From contig JAIOIU010000011.1 in the NCBI GenBank assembly GCA_019912425.1, forward strand, positions 1-64,000: DNA of 64,000 nucleotides, read 5' to 3'. Source of the stretch: Candidatus Methylomirabilis tolerans. GTDB lineage: Bacteria > Methylomirabilota > Methylomirabilia > Methylomirabilales > Methylomirabilaceae. The translations under genes were made by a program, and so were the position numbers. The notes under the pieces are model-generated. The model did no database searches, was not told where the DNA came from, and was given only the letters and a program-made list of their open reading frames with translations. Positions 50,843-59,950 of the stretch are shown here, piece after piece (within the stretch, counting starts at the first letter, position 1; each line of letters opens with the position of its first letter).

Positions 50843-52641
50843 GGTACGGCGCCCACGGCAGGCTGCGCCACCGGCTCACTACTCCCCTGAAGGCGGCGCA
50901 ATCGGGCCAGGTTCTGCCTCGCCTCGATCAGGTCAGGCATCCGGGTAAGCGCCGCCTGGAACGCCGACTCCGCCTCGACCATCCGGCCGTTCTTGGCAAA
51001 CAGGATGCCCAGGTTGTTATACGCATAGGCATCATACGGAGGTCTCGCCAGCGCCGCCCGAAACTGCTGCTCCGCCTCGGGTAGTCGTTCTTGACGCAGG
51101 AACACCGCCCCAAGCCACAGCCGCGGGATCACTTCGTTTTCCTTCAGTCGAATGGCCGACTGAAGCTCCCGCTCTGCGCGTTCCAGCTCACCCCGATCGA
51201 GATAGATCTTCCCGAGGTTCCCGTGGGCGATCGCAAGATCCGGCTTGATCTGCACCGCGGCCTCCAGCTCCAGCTCAGATCGAGTCAGCTCCCCACGACG
51301 CAGGTACGCCACCCCTAGATTATTTCTCGCTCTCGCCACCTGCGGCGCTGTCTGGACCGTCTTGCTCCAAAGGGTCACATCATCCTTCCAGTCCCGATTT
51401 CGCCAGACGGTCCGTAGGCCCAACAGCAGCAAAAGAACCACGCTCCCGACTTGCAGCGCCCGAGCTGCGGGCTGATGCTCCAGCCACGGCTTCAGAAGTC
51501 CCCCCAGGGCCAACGCGTACCCGGCCGTAGCCACATAGAGGTAGTGTTCCGCCATCATCTCGTGGTGGGGGACGATCTGGGAGACCGGTAGAAGGGAGAG
51601 AAAGAACCACATCCCGCCGAAGGCGACGACCGGCCGTGATCTCAAGCACGAGAGGATCATGGAGCCGAGCGCCACCAGGATCAGGATCGCCATCCAGGCG
51701 CGCAGATCTGTCCATGAGGTGGTAACCGGAAAACCGTTGTACGAGTAATCGGCATTGAGCGTTATCGGCGCGACCAGCAGACTGAGGTAGTGGAGGGTAA
51801 CCCTGGCCATCGTGAGGATCGTAAACCACAGGCTTCCGCCGTGATAGGCGCGCACCCAGGTTCCTCGAACAAAGAACAGCACATACACGACGAGACCGCC
51901 CGCTATGGCCGCAAGCGGAAGGTATAGCCGGCGACCGTCCCGGAATGCGGATCGCGCGGCTGTCCAGATCGCCCCGAATGGAGGAAGAGCCCAGGTGGGT
52001 CGCGTGAGGGACATGCGGCTGACCAGGTCATAGGCAAAGCAGAGGAGCGGAAGGACGATACCGCTCTCTTTCGTGAGGAAGGCCAGGAGGTACAACAGGA
52101 CCGTTAGCCCTAAAAACCGATTGGAACCCAACGCCCGATACCGCAGGAAGGTGTAAAAACCGGCAAGAACAAACAGCCCGGAGAGCACATCCCGACGCCC
52201 GGACAAGTACGTCACGGCATCGGTCTGAATGGGGTGGAGGGCGAAAAGGAGCGCCACGAACAGGGCGATGCGCCCACGACCGCATATTATCTCGGCAATC
52301 AAGAAGACGAAGAGGGCGGAAAGCGCGTGATACGCGATGTTGCCGACGTGGTAGCCCACGGGATTGAGGCCGGAGAGGGCGTAGTCAAAGGCGTATGAGG
52401 CGCTCCGGACCGGGCGATAGGCCACCCCACGCGTGATGAGCTTGACCAGTTGACCAAATGGCCCTGATCCTCCCGCTGTCTGTAAGCGTACGATCGTCTC
52501 CAGATCATCAAATAGGAATTCGTTCCGCAGGCTGTTGGCATAGACCGCGACCACGGCTATCAGCAGTATCAGGATCGAGAGCGCCTGTGTAGACCGCCAG
52601 ACCTGTTCCTTCGGCTGTGGACTGCCCTTCTTTGTTCGCAA
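50839..52641 (-). CDS. TPR-containing GT-C-like membrane protein (TMTC-like)
   Basis: 600 residues from TTG 52639-52641, with GAGGACAG upstream. About 10-11 membrane spans cover residues 20-430. The region LYANSLRNEFLFDDLETIV near the start and LHPIQTDAVTYLSGRRDVLS are typical of the bacterial relatives of TMTC/PMT O-mannosyltransferases. Residues about 440-590 hold at least four TPR units (ARNNLGVAYLRRGELTRSE, AHGNLGKIYLDRGELERAE, AYNNLGILFAKNGRMVEAE). The first loop with DD fits a GT-C catalytic acidic pair. It probably transfers a sugar from a polyprenyl carrier to a periplasmic protein or glycan. The GtrB-like gene next to it could supply the donor. Confidence 0.82.
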   Translation of the reverse strand: MRTKKGSPQPKEQVWRSTQALSILILLIAVVAVYANSLRNEFLFDDLETIVRLQTAGGSGPFGQLVKLITRGVAYRPVRSASYAFDYALSGLNPVGYHVGNIAYHALSALFVFLIAEIICGRGRIALFVALLFALHPIQTDAVTYLSGRRDVLSGLFVLAGFYTFLRYRALGSNRFLGLTVLLYLLAFLTKESGIVLPLLCFAYDLVSRMSLTRPTWALPPFGAIWTAARSAFRDGRRLYLPLAAIAGGLVVYVLFFVRGTWVRAYHGGSLWFTILTMARVTLHYLSLLVAPITLNADYSYNGFPVTTSWTDLRAWMAILILVALGSMILSCLRSRPVVAFGGMWFFLSLLPVSQIVPHHEMMAEHYLYVATAGYALALGGLLKPWLEHQPAARALQVGSVVLLLLLGLRTVWRNRDWKDDVTLWSKTVQTAPQVARARNNLGVAYLRRGELTRSELELEAAVQIKPDLAIAHGNLGKIYLDRGELERAERELQSAIRLKENEVIPRLWLGAVFLRQERLPEAEQQFRAALARPPYDAYAYNNLGILFAKNGRMVEAESAFQAALTRMPDLIEARQNLARLRRLQGSSEPVAQPAVGAVP

Positions 52642-52798
52642 CGATCTGTCCTCACCGTGGACTGGCTACCAGGATCGGCTGCGGAAGCTATGATTGACTG
52701 AAGTCATCAGACCGGGAGAAGCGGATTCCGACGAACACAGGCATATCCGGGGCACCGCCATACAGCGCGCGGATACCGGGGATTGACAGCCGGATCGG

Positions 52799-53980
52799 TT
52801 AGACCTGATTGACGCCCCTCGCCATCGTAAGGCCATGATAAGCATGGCAGGCGTCCCCGATCAAGAACGCGTACAGAGCAGAATCCCGGCGCCTGAGGGA
52901 TGCGATATCTGTCCGGCTCACCTCCAGGATTGCGGCAGCCAGGATCCCGGTTGCGGCGCGAATCTCCGCCTCCTGTGCGACAGTCGGTGTATAGAGGCCG
53001 AACATTCGGACATACTGAATAATTTCCATAGCATGGCCGAGGAACTTCAGTCTGGTGTCGAAATAGTGCAAACGTTGCGTGTCGGCCGGCGTGTCGGTCT
53101 TCGCCATCGTCTGGTAGTGCTGATCCGCAAGATATATGTCGGCTTTCAATCGCCAGATCAGCATGTCGAGTATGGGCCTGAGGCGTCGCCGCCCCTCCTC
53201 ACCAAGGTGCCCATGGCGAACAGCGACCGCCAGGCTGTAGATGACGTGGGTGCCACCGCAGGTAAAGCGCATGATCGGGGCCCTCTGGGCCGGCATGATC
53301 CCCTGCTGCATCGCCGTGGCGTACTCGGCCGACCCCTGCTCCACGGCCTTGAAGAGGGAGGCGATCACATCGTGGAGCCTGATCTCCTGATTCGCGGCGT
53401 TCTTCCAGACGGCCTTGTCCGGCGGCATCGTGATCGAGAAGGCGATCACGCTCCACGCGGCCTCGTCTCTCGTATCGTCCAGAGGACTTAATGCCGTGTC
53501 GAAGACAAAGAGTGTTTTCCCGGTGGATAAAAGATCACCCACTGTCTGCCGACGACCCTGGACGACAAAAGAATGATCCAAGCCGACCCCGGCCTCCAGC
53601 AGTGTTTTCAATAGCGTGTTGAAATGGCCCTCGGCGCTGCCTGCCATCGTCAGGTATGACCGCCCCCGGACCGTTTGCATCTCGAGGAAATGCGAGCAGA
53701 GGTAGTCGACGGCCGGGCCTTCGTCGAGCATGAACCCCTTGCCGAGGGCCCGTACGCCGTGCATCATGGCCCACGGATGATCCTTGACCGAGGCGTAACG
53801 ACGGATCAGGTCGCGCATCGCCTGCTTGGCCTTTGGCAGCGTATCCACCTGCTTGCGACCGACCGTCCCCGGTTCGGCGGCCGCCAACGCGTGAAGGGGT
53901 CTGGTCAGCAGCGCGCCCCCGCCGAGCACGGCGTACCGAAGTACATCCCGCCTCGTCACGCCTCCACAACAGCACCGCAC
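52799..53980 (-). CDS. Tat-exported protein of unknown function
   Basis: About 393 residues from GTG 53978-53980, nine bases after AGGAGG; a GTG at 54010 is an alternative. The N-terminus has a twin-arginine signal, VTRRDVLRYAVLGGGALLTR, preceded by three cysteines. The mature protein is largely helical (KAKQAMRDLIRRYASVKDHP, GHFNTLLKTLLEAGVG, FTCGGTHVIYSLAVAVRHGH). I recognise no family. Tat export suggests folding or cofactor insertion in the cytosol. It lies between the TMTC-like gene and the exosortase pair, in the same direction. Confidence 0.75.
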   Translation of the reverse strand: MRCCCGGVTRRDVLRYAVLGGGALLTRPLHALAAAEPGTVGRKQVDTLPKAKQAMRDLIRRYASVKDHPWAMMHGVRALGKGFMLDEGPAVDYLCSHFLEMQTVRGRSYLTMAGSAEGHFNTLLKTLLEAGVGLDHSFVVQGRRQTVGDLLSTGKTLFVFDTALSPLDDTRDEAAWSVIAFSITMPPDKAVWKNAANQEIRLHDVIASLFKAVEQGSAEYATAMQQGIMPAQRAPIMRFTCGGTHVIYSLAVAVRHGHLGEEGRRRLRPILDMLIWRLKADIYLADQHYQTMAKTDTPADTQRLHYFDTRLKFLGHAMEIIQYVRMFGLYTPTVAQEAEIRAATGILAAAILEVSRTDIASLRRRDSALYAFLIGDACHAYHGLTMARGVNQV

Positions 53981-54088
53981 CTGTTCCACCCTCCTGTATG
54001 GTCGATTCACGCCCGCTGAACGACGTCGTTGCCGGCAGGCAGTGTCTGTCTTCTAATAACCCATTGACGCGGAGCGCGTCAAGGTCTT

Positions 54089-54760
54089 TCACCGCTTTCC
54101 CTTGTCCGCTCTCCGTCTTTCTTTTCCTTGCGCTCTGCGCGTACCCTTGATTCGCGCCTCAGCTTCTTCTTCCCCACCGACGCGCATCTCCGGCCCCAAG
54201 GGCAGCCCCTGCCGGTCATGGGACTGGACAACAAACCGGTAGAGTAACAACCCGATCACGAACGGCAGCAGTTGACTCGCCATCGACAGGTAAAAGTTGA
54301 TCCCCCACACGTACAGGCGGCCGCTCGACCCCTGGAACGCCTCCAGGTCCGGTTGCTCAAAGAACTTGACGCCAATCAGAAGGTACGCCAGATGAGCGAT
54401 CAGCAGAATCCCTAACGCGATCGCCAACATCTTGCATCGCGATCGCCAATCGATGCGCCGGAGTGAAAAAACGAGGGCAACCATGAGGATCAGATTAAAA
54501 TGAGTCAGGTTTCCTTTGAATCCCTGGATCGTCATGCCATCCCCTGAAGTCGAACCGGGACGTACCAGAAGGATGTCGTGCTCCCAACCCACAAGCCTTG
54601 GCGCAGGAGCGCTTTCGATAAGAGGTAGTACGATATTCGCGCTGGATGCGAGAAAGCGGTTATACGCCGGCGTCACGAGAAACCAAAGCGGTAGAGCGAG
54701 GCAGAAGCTTACAAGAAACCGGCCGGCGAACGTAAGAAGCGCTTTAGTGTTTGGGAACAC
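54089..54760 (-). CDS. Exosortase H-associated membrane protein
   Basis: About 223 residues, probably from GTG 54758-54760, overlapping the exosortase gene by 17 bases. A longer frame to 54802 starts inside the exosortase coding region. It begins with a membrane span (FAGRFLVSFCLALPLWFLVT), has a periplasmic loop (LVGWEHDILLVRPGST), three more spans and a highly charged cytoplasmic tail (EEEAEARIKGTRRAQGKERR). A membrane protein of this plan accompanies XrtH genes in other bacteria. Its role is unknown, perhaps a partner or regulator of the transpeptidase. Confidence 0.8.
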   Translation of the reverse strand: MFPNTKALLTFAGRFLVSFCLALPLWFLVTPAYNRFLASSANIVLPLIESAPAPRLVGWEHDILLVRPGSTSGDGMTIQGFKGNLTHFNLILMVALVFSLRRIDWRSRCKMLAIALGILLIAHLAYLLIGVKFFEQPDLEAFQGSSGRLYVWGINFYLSMASQLLPFVIGLLLYRFVVQSHDRQGLPLGPEMRVGGEEEAEARIKGTRRAQGKERRRADKGKR

Positions 54761-55256
54761 TGACGAAGCGCGCCGTCCAGTACAGCCATACAAGGAGGGC
54801 AAAAAAGATAATCAGCGATTGCCAGACCAACAGATGGGCCGTCTCAAAGAATGACGGGAAGAAGCGGCCGATATACATGAGACTGACTACCCTGATGAGG
54901 TTTAAGGAGAGAATCACCGATACTCCAAGCAGAAGCCCCTTCAATTTCTCCTTCACCCGACTCGGATAAGCCAGGACAGCGGACAGATAGATCGCCACAA
55001 CAAAAATTCCGGTGCATACATCGTCAATCTGAGCCGCAAACCCCTCAATTCGGAGAATAGTTCCAGAGGTCGTGGCCTGGAGGGAAAGGAGGTTGAGGAT
55101 GAACCCGCTGACTACGGCAAACGCCAGCGCCAACGGCTGTCCGATAATCTCTCGCATGACGTTTGTTCGCAGGAGTGTGTACAGGAGGACGATGCACACC
55201 AGAAAGGTGGCATATGCCCTGACTACGGGCTTGCGTACGTCAAAATATTGCTCCAT
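54744..55256 (-). CDS. xrtH: Exosortase H (IPTLxxWG-CTERM-type transpeptidase)
   Basis: This 170-residue membrane enzyme has about five to six spans. It has the exosortase catalytic residues: Cys81 in DDVCTGIFVVAIYLSAVLAY, Arg122 in SLNLIRVVSLMYIG and His141 in FFETAHLLVWQSLIIF. The compact size and the DDVCTG context fit the XrtH branch. It should cut proteins with an IPTL-type C-terminal signal and move them to an unknown surface acceptor. A likely substrate is encoded at 59951-60817. The adjacent gene encodes the usual XrtH-associated membrane protein. The ATG start follows AGAGAGAAAGCG. Confidence 0.9.
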   Translation of the reverse strand: MEQYFDVRKPVVRAYATFLVCIVLLYTLLRTNVMREIIGQPLALAFAVVSGFILNLLSLQATTSGTILRIEGFAAQIDDVCTGIFVVAIYLSAVLAYPSRVKEKLKGLLLGVSVILSLNLIRVVSLMYIGRFFPSFFETAHLLVWQSLIIFFALLVWLYWTARFVSVPKH

Positions 55257-55313
55257 CGCTTTCTCTCTTCCCTGACGTGACCGGGGGGAGAAGTAATACG
55301 GCTAGCAGGATTC

Positions 55314-55343
55314 TAAATACACCATGTGAGGCCAAGTTGTCAA
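55314..55343 (-). promoter_or_regulatory. Promoter of the xrtH operon
   Basis: On the minus strand: TTGACA (55338-55343), 18-base spacer, TATTTA (55314-55319). The leader to the xrtH ATG is about 50 bases. The remainder of 55257-55458 shows no gene. Confidence 0.6.
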
Positions 55344-55458
55344 TACCCCCTTCTCTAATCTCTCATGGGGGGAAGGGATCTGCCCACAATCACTGAAAGC
55401 CCTCGGCTCATTCTCCCTCCCTACCGACTTGGGCGCGTCTCAATGCGCTAGAAAGGCC

Positions 55459-56223
55459 CTAGCCCGGACGCCTTCCCTGTTCCCTCCTGATGGCTCTTAT
55501 CACTCGTTCTTGAAGCCACAGCAGGAACAGGCTGCCGAAGCGATAGAGGCCCTCGTGGAGGAGGTTGAACCGGCTCTTTCGCCGATCGTCGCACCACACC
55601 GGAATTTCGGTAATGGTAACGCCATCGCGTTGACCCCAGGTGATGAGCTGCAGGATATAGGCGCTCTGGTCGGCAAGATGAGGGAGATATGGCCGCATGA
55701 AGTCGGTTCGAAATGCCTTGGCGCCGATCGAGTAGTCCGTAAACGAAAGGTGTAGCAACCGGCGCGTGCAGGCGATGAACGCCGCGCTTGCCATTTGTCG
55801 GACCCACGAGCGCTGCTGACCTCCGGTCTGCTTGGAGCCGATGACGATGTCCGCCGTTTCGAGGGCGACCGCCGCAGTCGTGATGAAGTCGAGATCGATG
55901 GTGAGGTCGAGATCGAGACACACCACCCGGTCATATTGCGCGCGCGTCATCCCGGCCTTGAATGCGCGGCCCACCCCGCGCTGTGGTAATTCAATAACTG
56001 TGAGGTCCGTACATCCCACCGCACAGGCCCTGGCGATCTCGACGGTCCGATCGGTCGAGCCGTTGCTCACCAGGAGCATTTCGTACTCCACAATCTCCCG
56101 GTCCTTCAGGTAGCGCCTGAGGCGGTCGACGTTCGCGGCAAGAATAGCTTCTTCGTTATACGCCGGGATGATGAATGTCAGTGGAGCACGGCGTTGGCGA
56201 GTATCACGCAGGTCCTGGGACAT
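55459..56223 (-). CDS. GT2 glycosyltransferase (dolichol-phosphate-mannose-synthase-like)
   Basis: 254 residues. The GT2 motifs are LTFIIPAYNEEAILAANVDR, SNGSTDRT, RGVGRAFKAGM and CLDLDLTIDLDF (donor DxD-like), with FTDYSIGAKAFRTDF later. Unlike the GT2 at 49.9 kb, it has no C-terminal membrane domain, only an amphipathic tail (EGLYRFGSLFLLWLQERV). It probably makes a polyprenyl-phosphate sugar or extends a lipid-linked intermediate. It starts 12 bases after the radical SAM gene and is likely co-transcribed with it. Confidence 0.86.
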   Translation of the reverse strand: MSQDLRDTRQRRAPLTFIIPAYNEEAILAANVDRLRRYLKDREIVEYEMLLVSNGSTDRTVEIARACAVGCTDLTVIELPQRGVGRAFKAGMTRAQYDRVVCLDLDLTIDLDFITTAAVALETADIVIGSKQTGGQQRSWVRQMASAAFIACTRRLLHLSFTDYSIGAKAFRTDFMRPYLPHLADQSAYILQLITWGQRDGVTITEIPVWCDDRRKSRFNLLHEGLYRFGSLFLLWLQERVIRAIRREQGRRPG

Positions 56224-56235
56224 GGCGGAACGGGC

Positions 56236-57594
56236 CTAGGAGAACACTGGTCGCACGTAGTCCCAGAACAGTGCGGCCTGTCGGCGCCAAAGATGAAGGT
56301 CTGCCCTGCGAAGTCTGGACCAGAGTACCGCCGGCCGCAGGTAGAACTCACGAAAGGCCCGGTCGGCGACGGCCTGAAGGAGACGGGGATCATGTTCCTT
56401 ACCCAGGACTTCGGGGAACAGTTCCGAGGCGCCGCTTATCTCATACAGCTTCGTACCCAGGTAGGGAGTCACGGTATGAAACGACGCATAGGTTGGGTTC
56501 AGCCGCTTGGCAAACGCAATCGTCGCCTCCATATCCTCGGCGGTCTCCCCTGGGAAGCCGAACATGAAGAAACAGACCTGATCGATCCCTGACTGCTTTG
56601 TCTCCGCAATTCCTCGCTCGATCTGCTCAAGGGTAATCCGCTTATTCGTTTCGGCCAGGACTCTGGCTGAGCCGCTCTCCACGCCAAAGTGGATCAGCCG
56701 ACAGCCGGCGCGCTTCATCAATTGCAGAAGCGGCCCATCGACATAATCGGCCCTGGTCTGGCACGCCCACTCGAAGGGCAACTTGGCTGACGCCAGTCGT
56801 TCACACAGATCCCAGACGTCGTCACGGACCGCAGTGAACTCCAGATCGATAAAGTAGCCTGTCTCGGCTCCTGCCTCTCGAACCAGATACGTCACCTCAC
56901 GGATAACCTGCTCAGGATCTTTCTTGCGGTAGCCTTTGCCGTACATCTTGAGGAGACAGAAAGAACATCGATGGTGACAACCGCGCGTCGCTTCAAGCAG
57001 AGCAAACCTGCCGCCGAGAACTTCGTATCGGTAGTGACGAAGGTCGAGGAGATGAAAAGCGGGCAGCGGCAGAGTCGTGAGATCGACGGGATTCCCTTCC
57101 GGATTGTTGACGATCGCGCCCCCTTGCAGATAGGTAACACCCGGCACCTCAGAAGGATTTTTGCCCTCGCAGAGCGCTCGGACCGCCAGCTCCGGCTCGC
57201 CTCGGATCACGGCCCGCGCGTGCGTCATGGTGAGCAGCTCGCCTGGCGCAACGGTCCCATGCGTCCCCATCACGTACAGCTTGTCGGATTCCACCAGGTT
57301 TGTCACGGCAAGGAATGGGCCCAGGTCAAGGTTGGGGCATTGCCACCGGTCGATCGGCGACGAGGTCACGAAGACCAGGTCGTGACGTGCGGCGGCATCT
57401 CGAATCGCGTCCAGCGGGGTGGGTGTGGCGCGAGCGTCGATAAGGCTAACGCTCAGCCCGTCCTGCTCCAGGATCGCTGCACAGTTGAGCAGGTCAAGGG
57501 GAGGCCAAGTCCTATTGAATCGGCGGCCTTTTCGACTTACCAGCCCGTCCCAGCTTGGATTGACCAGCAGGACCTTCAGTCGCCTTCCTGGCAT
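56236..57594 (-). CDS. B12-binding-type radical SAM protein
   Basis: 452 residues. The N-terminal region (about 1-145) has a B12-binding-like Rossmann fold (KVLLVNPSWDG, LLNCAAILEQDGLSVSLIDA, YVMGTHGTV), although the classical DxHxxG motif is not evident. The radical SAM domain (about 195-400) carries the 4Fe-4S motif Cys206-x3-Cys210-x2-Cys213 in RGCHHRCSFCLLK. A short C-terminal helix follows. The class includes methyltransferases and ring- or lipid-modifying enzymes. Between two glycosyltransferase-type genes in the exosortase region, it may modify a sugar, polyprenol or the sorted protein. The substrate is unknown. Confidence 0.88.
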   Translation of the reverse strand: MPGRRLKVLLVNPSWDGLVSRKGRRFNRTWPPLDLLNCAAILEQDGLSVSLIDARATPTPLDAIRDAAARHDLVFVTSSPIDRWQCPNLDLGPFLAVTNLVESDKLYVMGTHGTVAPGELLTMTHARAVIRGEPELAVRALCEGKNPSEVPGVTYLQGGAIVNNPEGNPVDLTTLPLPAFHLLDLRHYRYEVLGGRFALLEATRGCHHRCSFCLLKMYGKGYRKKDPEQVIREVTYLVREAGAETGYFIDLEFTAVRDDVWDLCERLASAKLPFEWACQTRADYVDGPLLQLMKRAGCRLIHFGVESGSARVLAETNKRITLEQIERGIAETKQSGIDQVCFFMFGFPGETAEDMEATIAFAKRLNPTYASFHTVTPYLGTKLYEISGASELFPEVLGKEHDPRLLQAVADRAFREFYLRPAVLWSRLRRADLHLWRRQAALFWDYVRPVFS

Positions 57595-57638
57595 GCTGAG
57601 GTCACCTCATTTCATTATGTTAAACATTTATTCTGAAA

Positions 57639-57713
57639 TCTTCCCTTGCCCCTCTTTGCTAAAGAGGGAATTTATTCCTCCCTTTGGAAAAGGGAGGTTA
57701 GGAGGGATTTTCT
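57639..57713. repeat. Dispersed palindromic element overlapping a gene end
   Basis: Two inner hairpins (CCTCTTTGCTAAAGAGG and CCTCCCTTTGGAAAAGGGAGG) with a GGAGGGATTTT outer arm. It is related in design to the element at 5.4 kb. Its right end supplies the last codons (Glu-Asn-Pro-Ser) and TAA stop of the membrane-protein gene that ends at 57698. Confidence 0.7.
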
Positions 57714-59872
57714 AAGGAACTGTATCTTTTCCTCGAAAGAAACACAAGCGCTTCCGCAAGGAGCCACGTGATCCCAACTGCTGTGGCGGCGCGTCCGGCA
57801 TAATCAGGCCAGCGGTTTCCGAAAACGAGCCGGACGTGCCCAGCCGTGGGATAGACCAACATGAATGTCGGCGACACCAGATAGATCAGATCGGCGCCCT
57901 CAACATGCCATTTCGGGTGATACGAGACCTTAATCAGGTGCGGACGACCAGGGCACTCGGTCTCAAACCGAACCTCCTCATACCCCATGGCGTCTTTTAC
58001 GTGGCATTCTGGAGAAAGGGCCTGTGTCATAGGTCCCTCATCTAAGCCACGGAACGGCACGGTTCCCGGCGGTATCGGATCGCCGGGTCGCGGGAAGAGC
58101 AGCGGCACCTCCAACCATTCAGGTTTCTGGAACCAGTCATACGTGAGCCGCTTCCAGTCCCCATCAGTGACGAGGGCAGGCTGGTATCGAAGCGGTACAA
58201 CATACTGACCGTTACCTTGACGGACCTGAAAGATCTTGTATGGTCCGATTTCGCTCTCCTCGCGGTACCCCGGATTCGAACTCAGGGCTGCCTTGACCTT
58301 ATCGGTAACGGCAATGACCTCCTTCACGTTGAACAGCTCCAGATGGCGGAGGGCTCGTTCCGGGTCGAATGGCGAACATTTATAGGGAACAAAGGGACAA
58401 GAAGGCGTGTCCGTCAGTTCGGACTGGATGTAGAATACAAACGGGGAGGTCGGGGAAGATTGCATGTATGCCCCTTCCAAAGTGGAACGTCCCGAGAAGA
58501 GCGGTAAGGCCTCGAATGCCCTGATCGTACCGGCCTTATCATGGAGAACCGAATGCTGATACACGACTCTGGGACTGTGGGGGCCGCCTGGTAGCGCAAT
58601 AGAATTGACGACAAGAAAGTATCGCCACCACGGTGTGTGCTCCATCCCTTCATAGTTCCATTGGATCCATTTGGGGATAAACGACACCTGAGGCATAACC
58701 CATGCAATGGTCATCGCGGCAATAATTGGGGGCGCCGCTCGCCTGATCGACGGCGGCAGCCCGATTAGAATACGACCGATTCCAGCCGCCGCCAGGAGCA
58801 CAAGAAAAAACTGAGCGAAGGCCAGGAACCTGACATCTACAAGGTTCAGCCATGGCGAGACAAAGTACAGCGTGACCGATAGCACCACAGGGTAGGTCAG
58901 GAAGTAGACAATTCGAAGCCACCCCTTGTCGGCGAACTTGTCCCGCACTGTCACGCCTACCGTAACCGCCGCAATGACAATAATAGGCCATAGCACGACC
59001 GGAACGGTCTCCAGGATAGATGTAAATGCCCACGTGATGGGGAACCCGGTAGTATAGGGGAGATACCAGACGAGCGGAACCAACCAGAATCCCAGTAACA
59101 GTCCGCCCATCACATAGACCCGCGCCAGGTACAGGAACGTAGCCCGAAACTCCGAGGTCACAGCGATAAAGTACAGTCCGAGCCCTGTCGCAATTACCAT
59201 CCCGTAGCCGTGCGCTAACCCGGTGAGAGCGAAGAGTACGGCACACCAGCCGGCGTACCGTCGTGCCCGGACACCACGGTAGAGCGCGCCCATGAATAAC
59301 ACAACGAGCACCAGTGATAGGCTATGGGAGAACTCGCCGGCCAACGTACTCGGAATATTGCCGCCCCACATACTATTGCCTGCGTTCAGTAGGAATGGAA
59401 GTGTCAGGACGGCGCCGAGGGCAGGAATGGGAAACGGACAGCCGATCCAGCGAAGCGCAACGAGGGAGGCGATCGGAAGTCCGAAGGTTCCGGCGACAGT
59501 CCCCAGCTTAAATGCGATAGGAAATGAGATAAGAAGACTGAAACCGGCGATCAGCAGAAAGGCGAGGGGAAAATAGAAGAGAAAGAGGGGATAACCGGCG
59601 AAGTTACCCGGCATCCAGCCGACGAGCTTTCCATGAGGCAGGAGGTGATCCCGCAGATATTTTGCCGCGACATAGTGAGCGACGGTGTCGCCGCCTGCAG
59701 TAATAGTCGGCTTGAGCAGGAGTGAGGGTGTAAAGTACCAGAGAAGGATTCCGTAGGTCAGCAGGAGGGCCAAGAGCGTACCCCCTCTCTCGACCCATCC
59801 GGGATATCTTCTCGTCGGAACTGCGTTGGGTTCGGCCGAGGCTGTACGTCGGGATTCGTGAACGTCCAGCAT
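57698..59872 (-). CDS. Large GT-C-like membrane protein
   Basis: 724 residues. About 12-13 membrane spans cover residues 30-430 and a final span is at about 695-715. Between them lies a 250-residue soluble, probably periplasmic domain (LPLFSGRSTLEGAYMQSSPT, ...FNVKEVIAVTDK..., KVSYHPKWHVEG). The first loop contains ITAGGDTVAHYVAAKYLRDH, with an acidic residue where GT-C enzymes have their catalytic pair. Proteins of this plan (6-pyruvoyl-tetrahydropterin-synthase-related or YfhO-like) are thought to be membrane glycosyltransferases. It follows the sorted-protein gene after a terminator. Catalysis and sugar are unproven. Confidence 0.75.
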   Translation of the reverse strand: MLDVHESRRTASAEPNAVPTRRYPGWVERGGTLLALLLTYGILLWYFTPSLLLKPTITAGGDTVAHYVAAKYLRDHLLPHGKLVGWMPGNFAGYPLFLFYFPLAFLLIAGFSLLISFPIAFKLGTVAGTFGLPIASLVALRWIGCPFPIPALGAVLTLPFLLNAGNSMWGGNIPSTLAGEFSHSLSLVLVVLFMGALYRGVRARRYAGWCAVLFALTGLAHGYGMVIATGLGLYFIAVTSEFRATFLYLARVYVMGGLLLGFWLVPLVWYLPYTTGFPITWAFTSILETVPVVLWPIIVIAAVTVGVTVRDKFADKGWLRIVYFLTYPVVLSVTLYFVSPWLNLVDVRFLAFAQFFLVLLAAAGIGRILIGLPPSIRRAAPPIIAAMTIAWVMPQVSFIPKWIQWNYEGMEHTPWWRYFLVVNSIALPGGPHSPRVVYQHSVLHDKAGTIRAFEALPLFSGRSTLEGAYMQSSPTSPFVFYIQSELTDTPSCPFVPYKCSPFDPERALRHLELFNVKEVIAVTDKVKAALSSNPGYREESEIGPYKIFQVRQGNGQYVVPLRYQPALVTDGDWKRLTYDWFQKPEWLEVPLLFPRPGDPIPPGTVPFRGLDEGPMTQALSPECHVKDAMGYEEVRFETECPGRPHLIKVSYHPKWHVEGADLIYLVSPTFMLVYPTAGHVRLVFGNRWPDYAGRAATAVGITWLLAEALVFLSRKRYSSLENPS

Positions 59873-59888
59873 GACCGCGCTCCAAAAA

Positions 59889-59919
59889 GCGAGAACGGGG
59901 CTTAACGCCCCGTTCTCGC
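59889..59919 (-). terminator. Rho-independent terminator after the IPTL-CTERM-like gene
   Basis: On the minus strand, GCGAGAACGGGGC, a five-base loop and GCCCCGTTCTCGC form a perfect 13-base-pair stem, followed directly by TTTTT (59884-59888). It ends the transcript of the sorted-protein gene. Confidence 0.9.
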
Positions 59920-59950
59920 GATTACCACGTAACCCGCGTCAGTGTGTCGA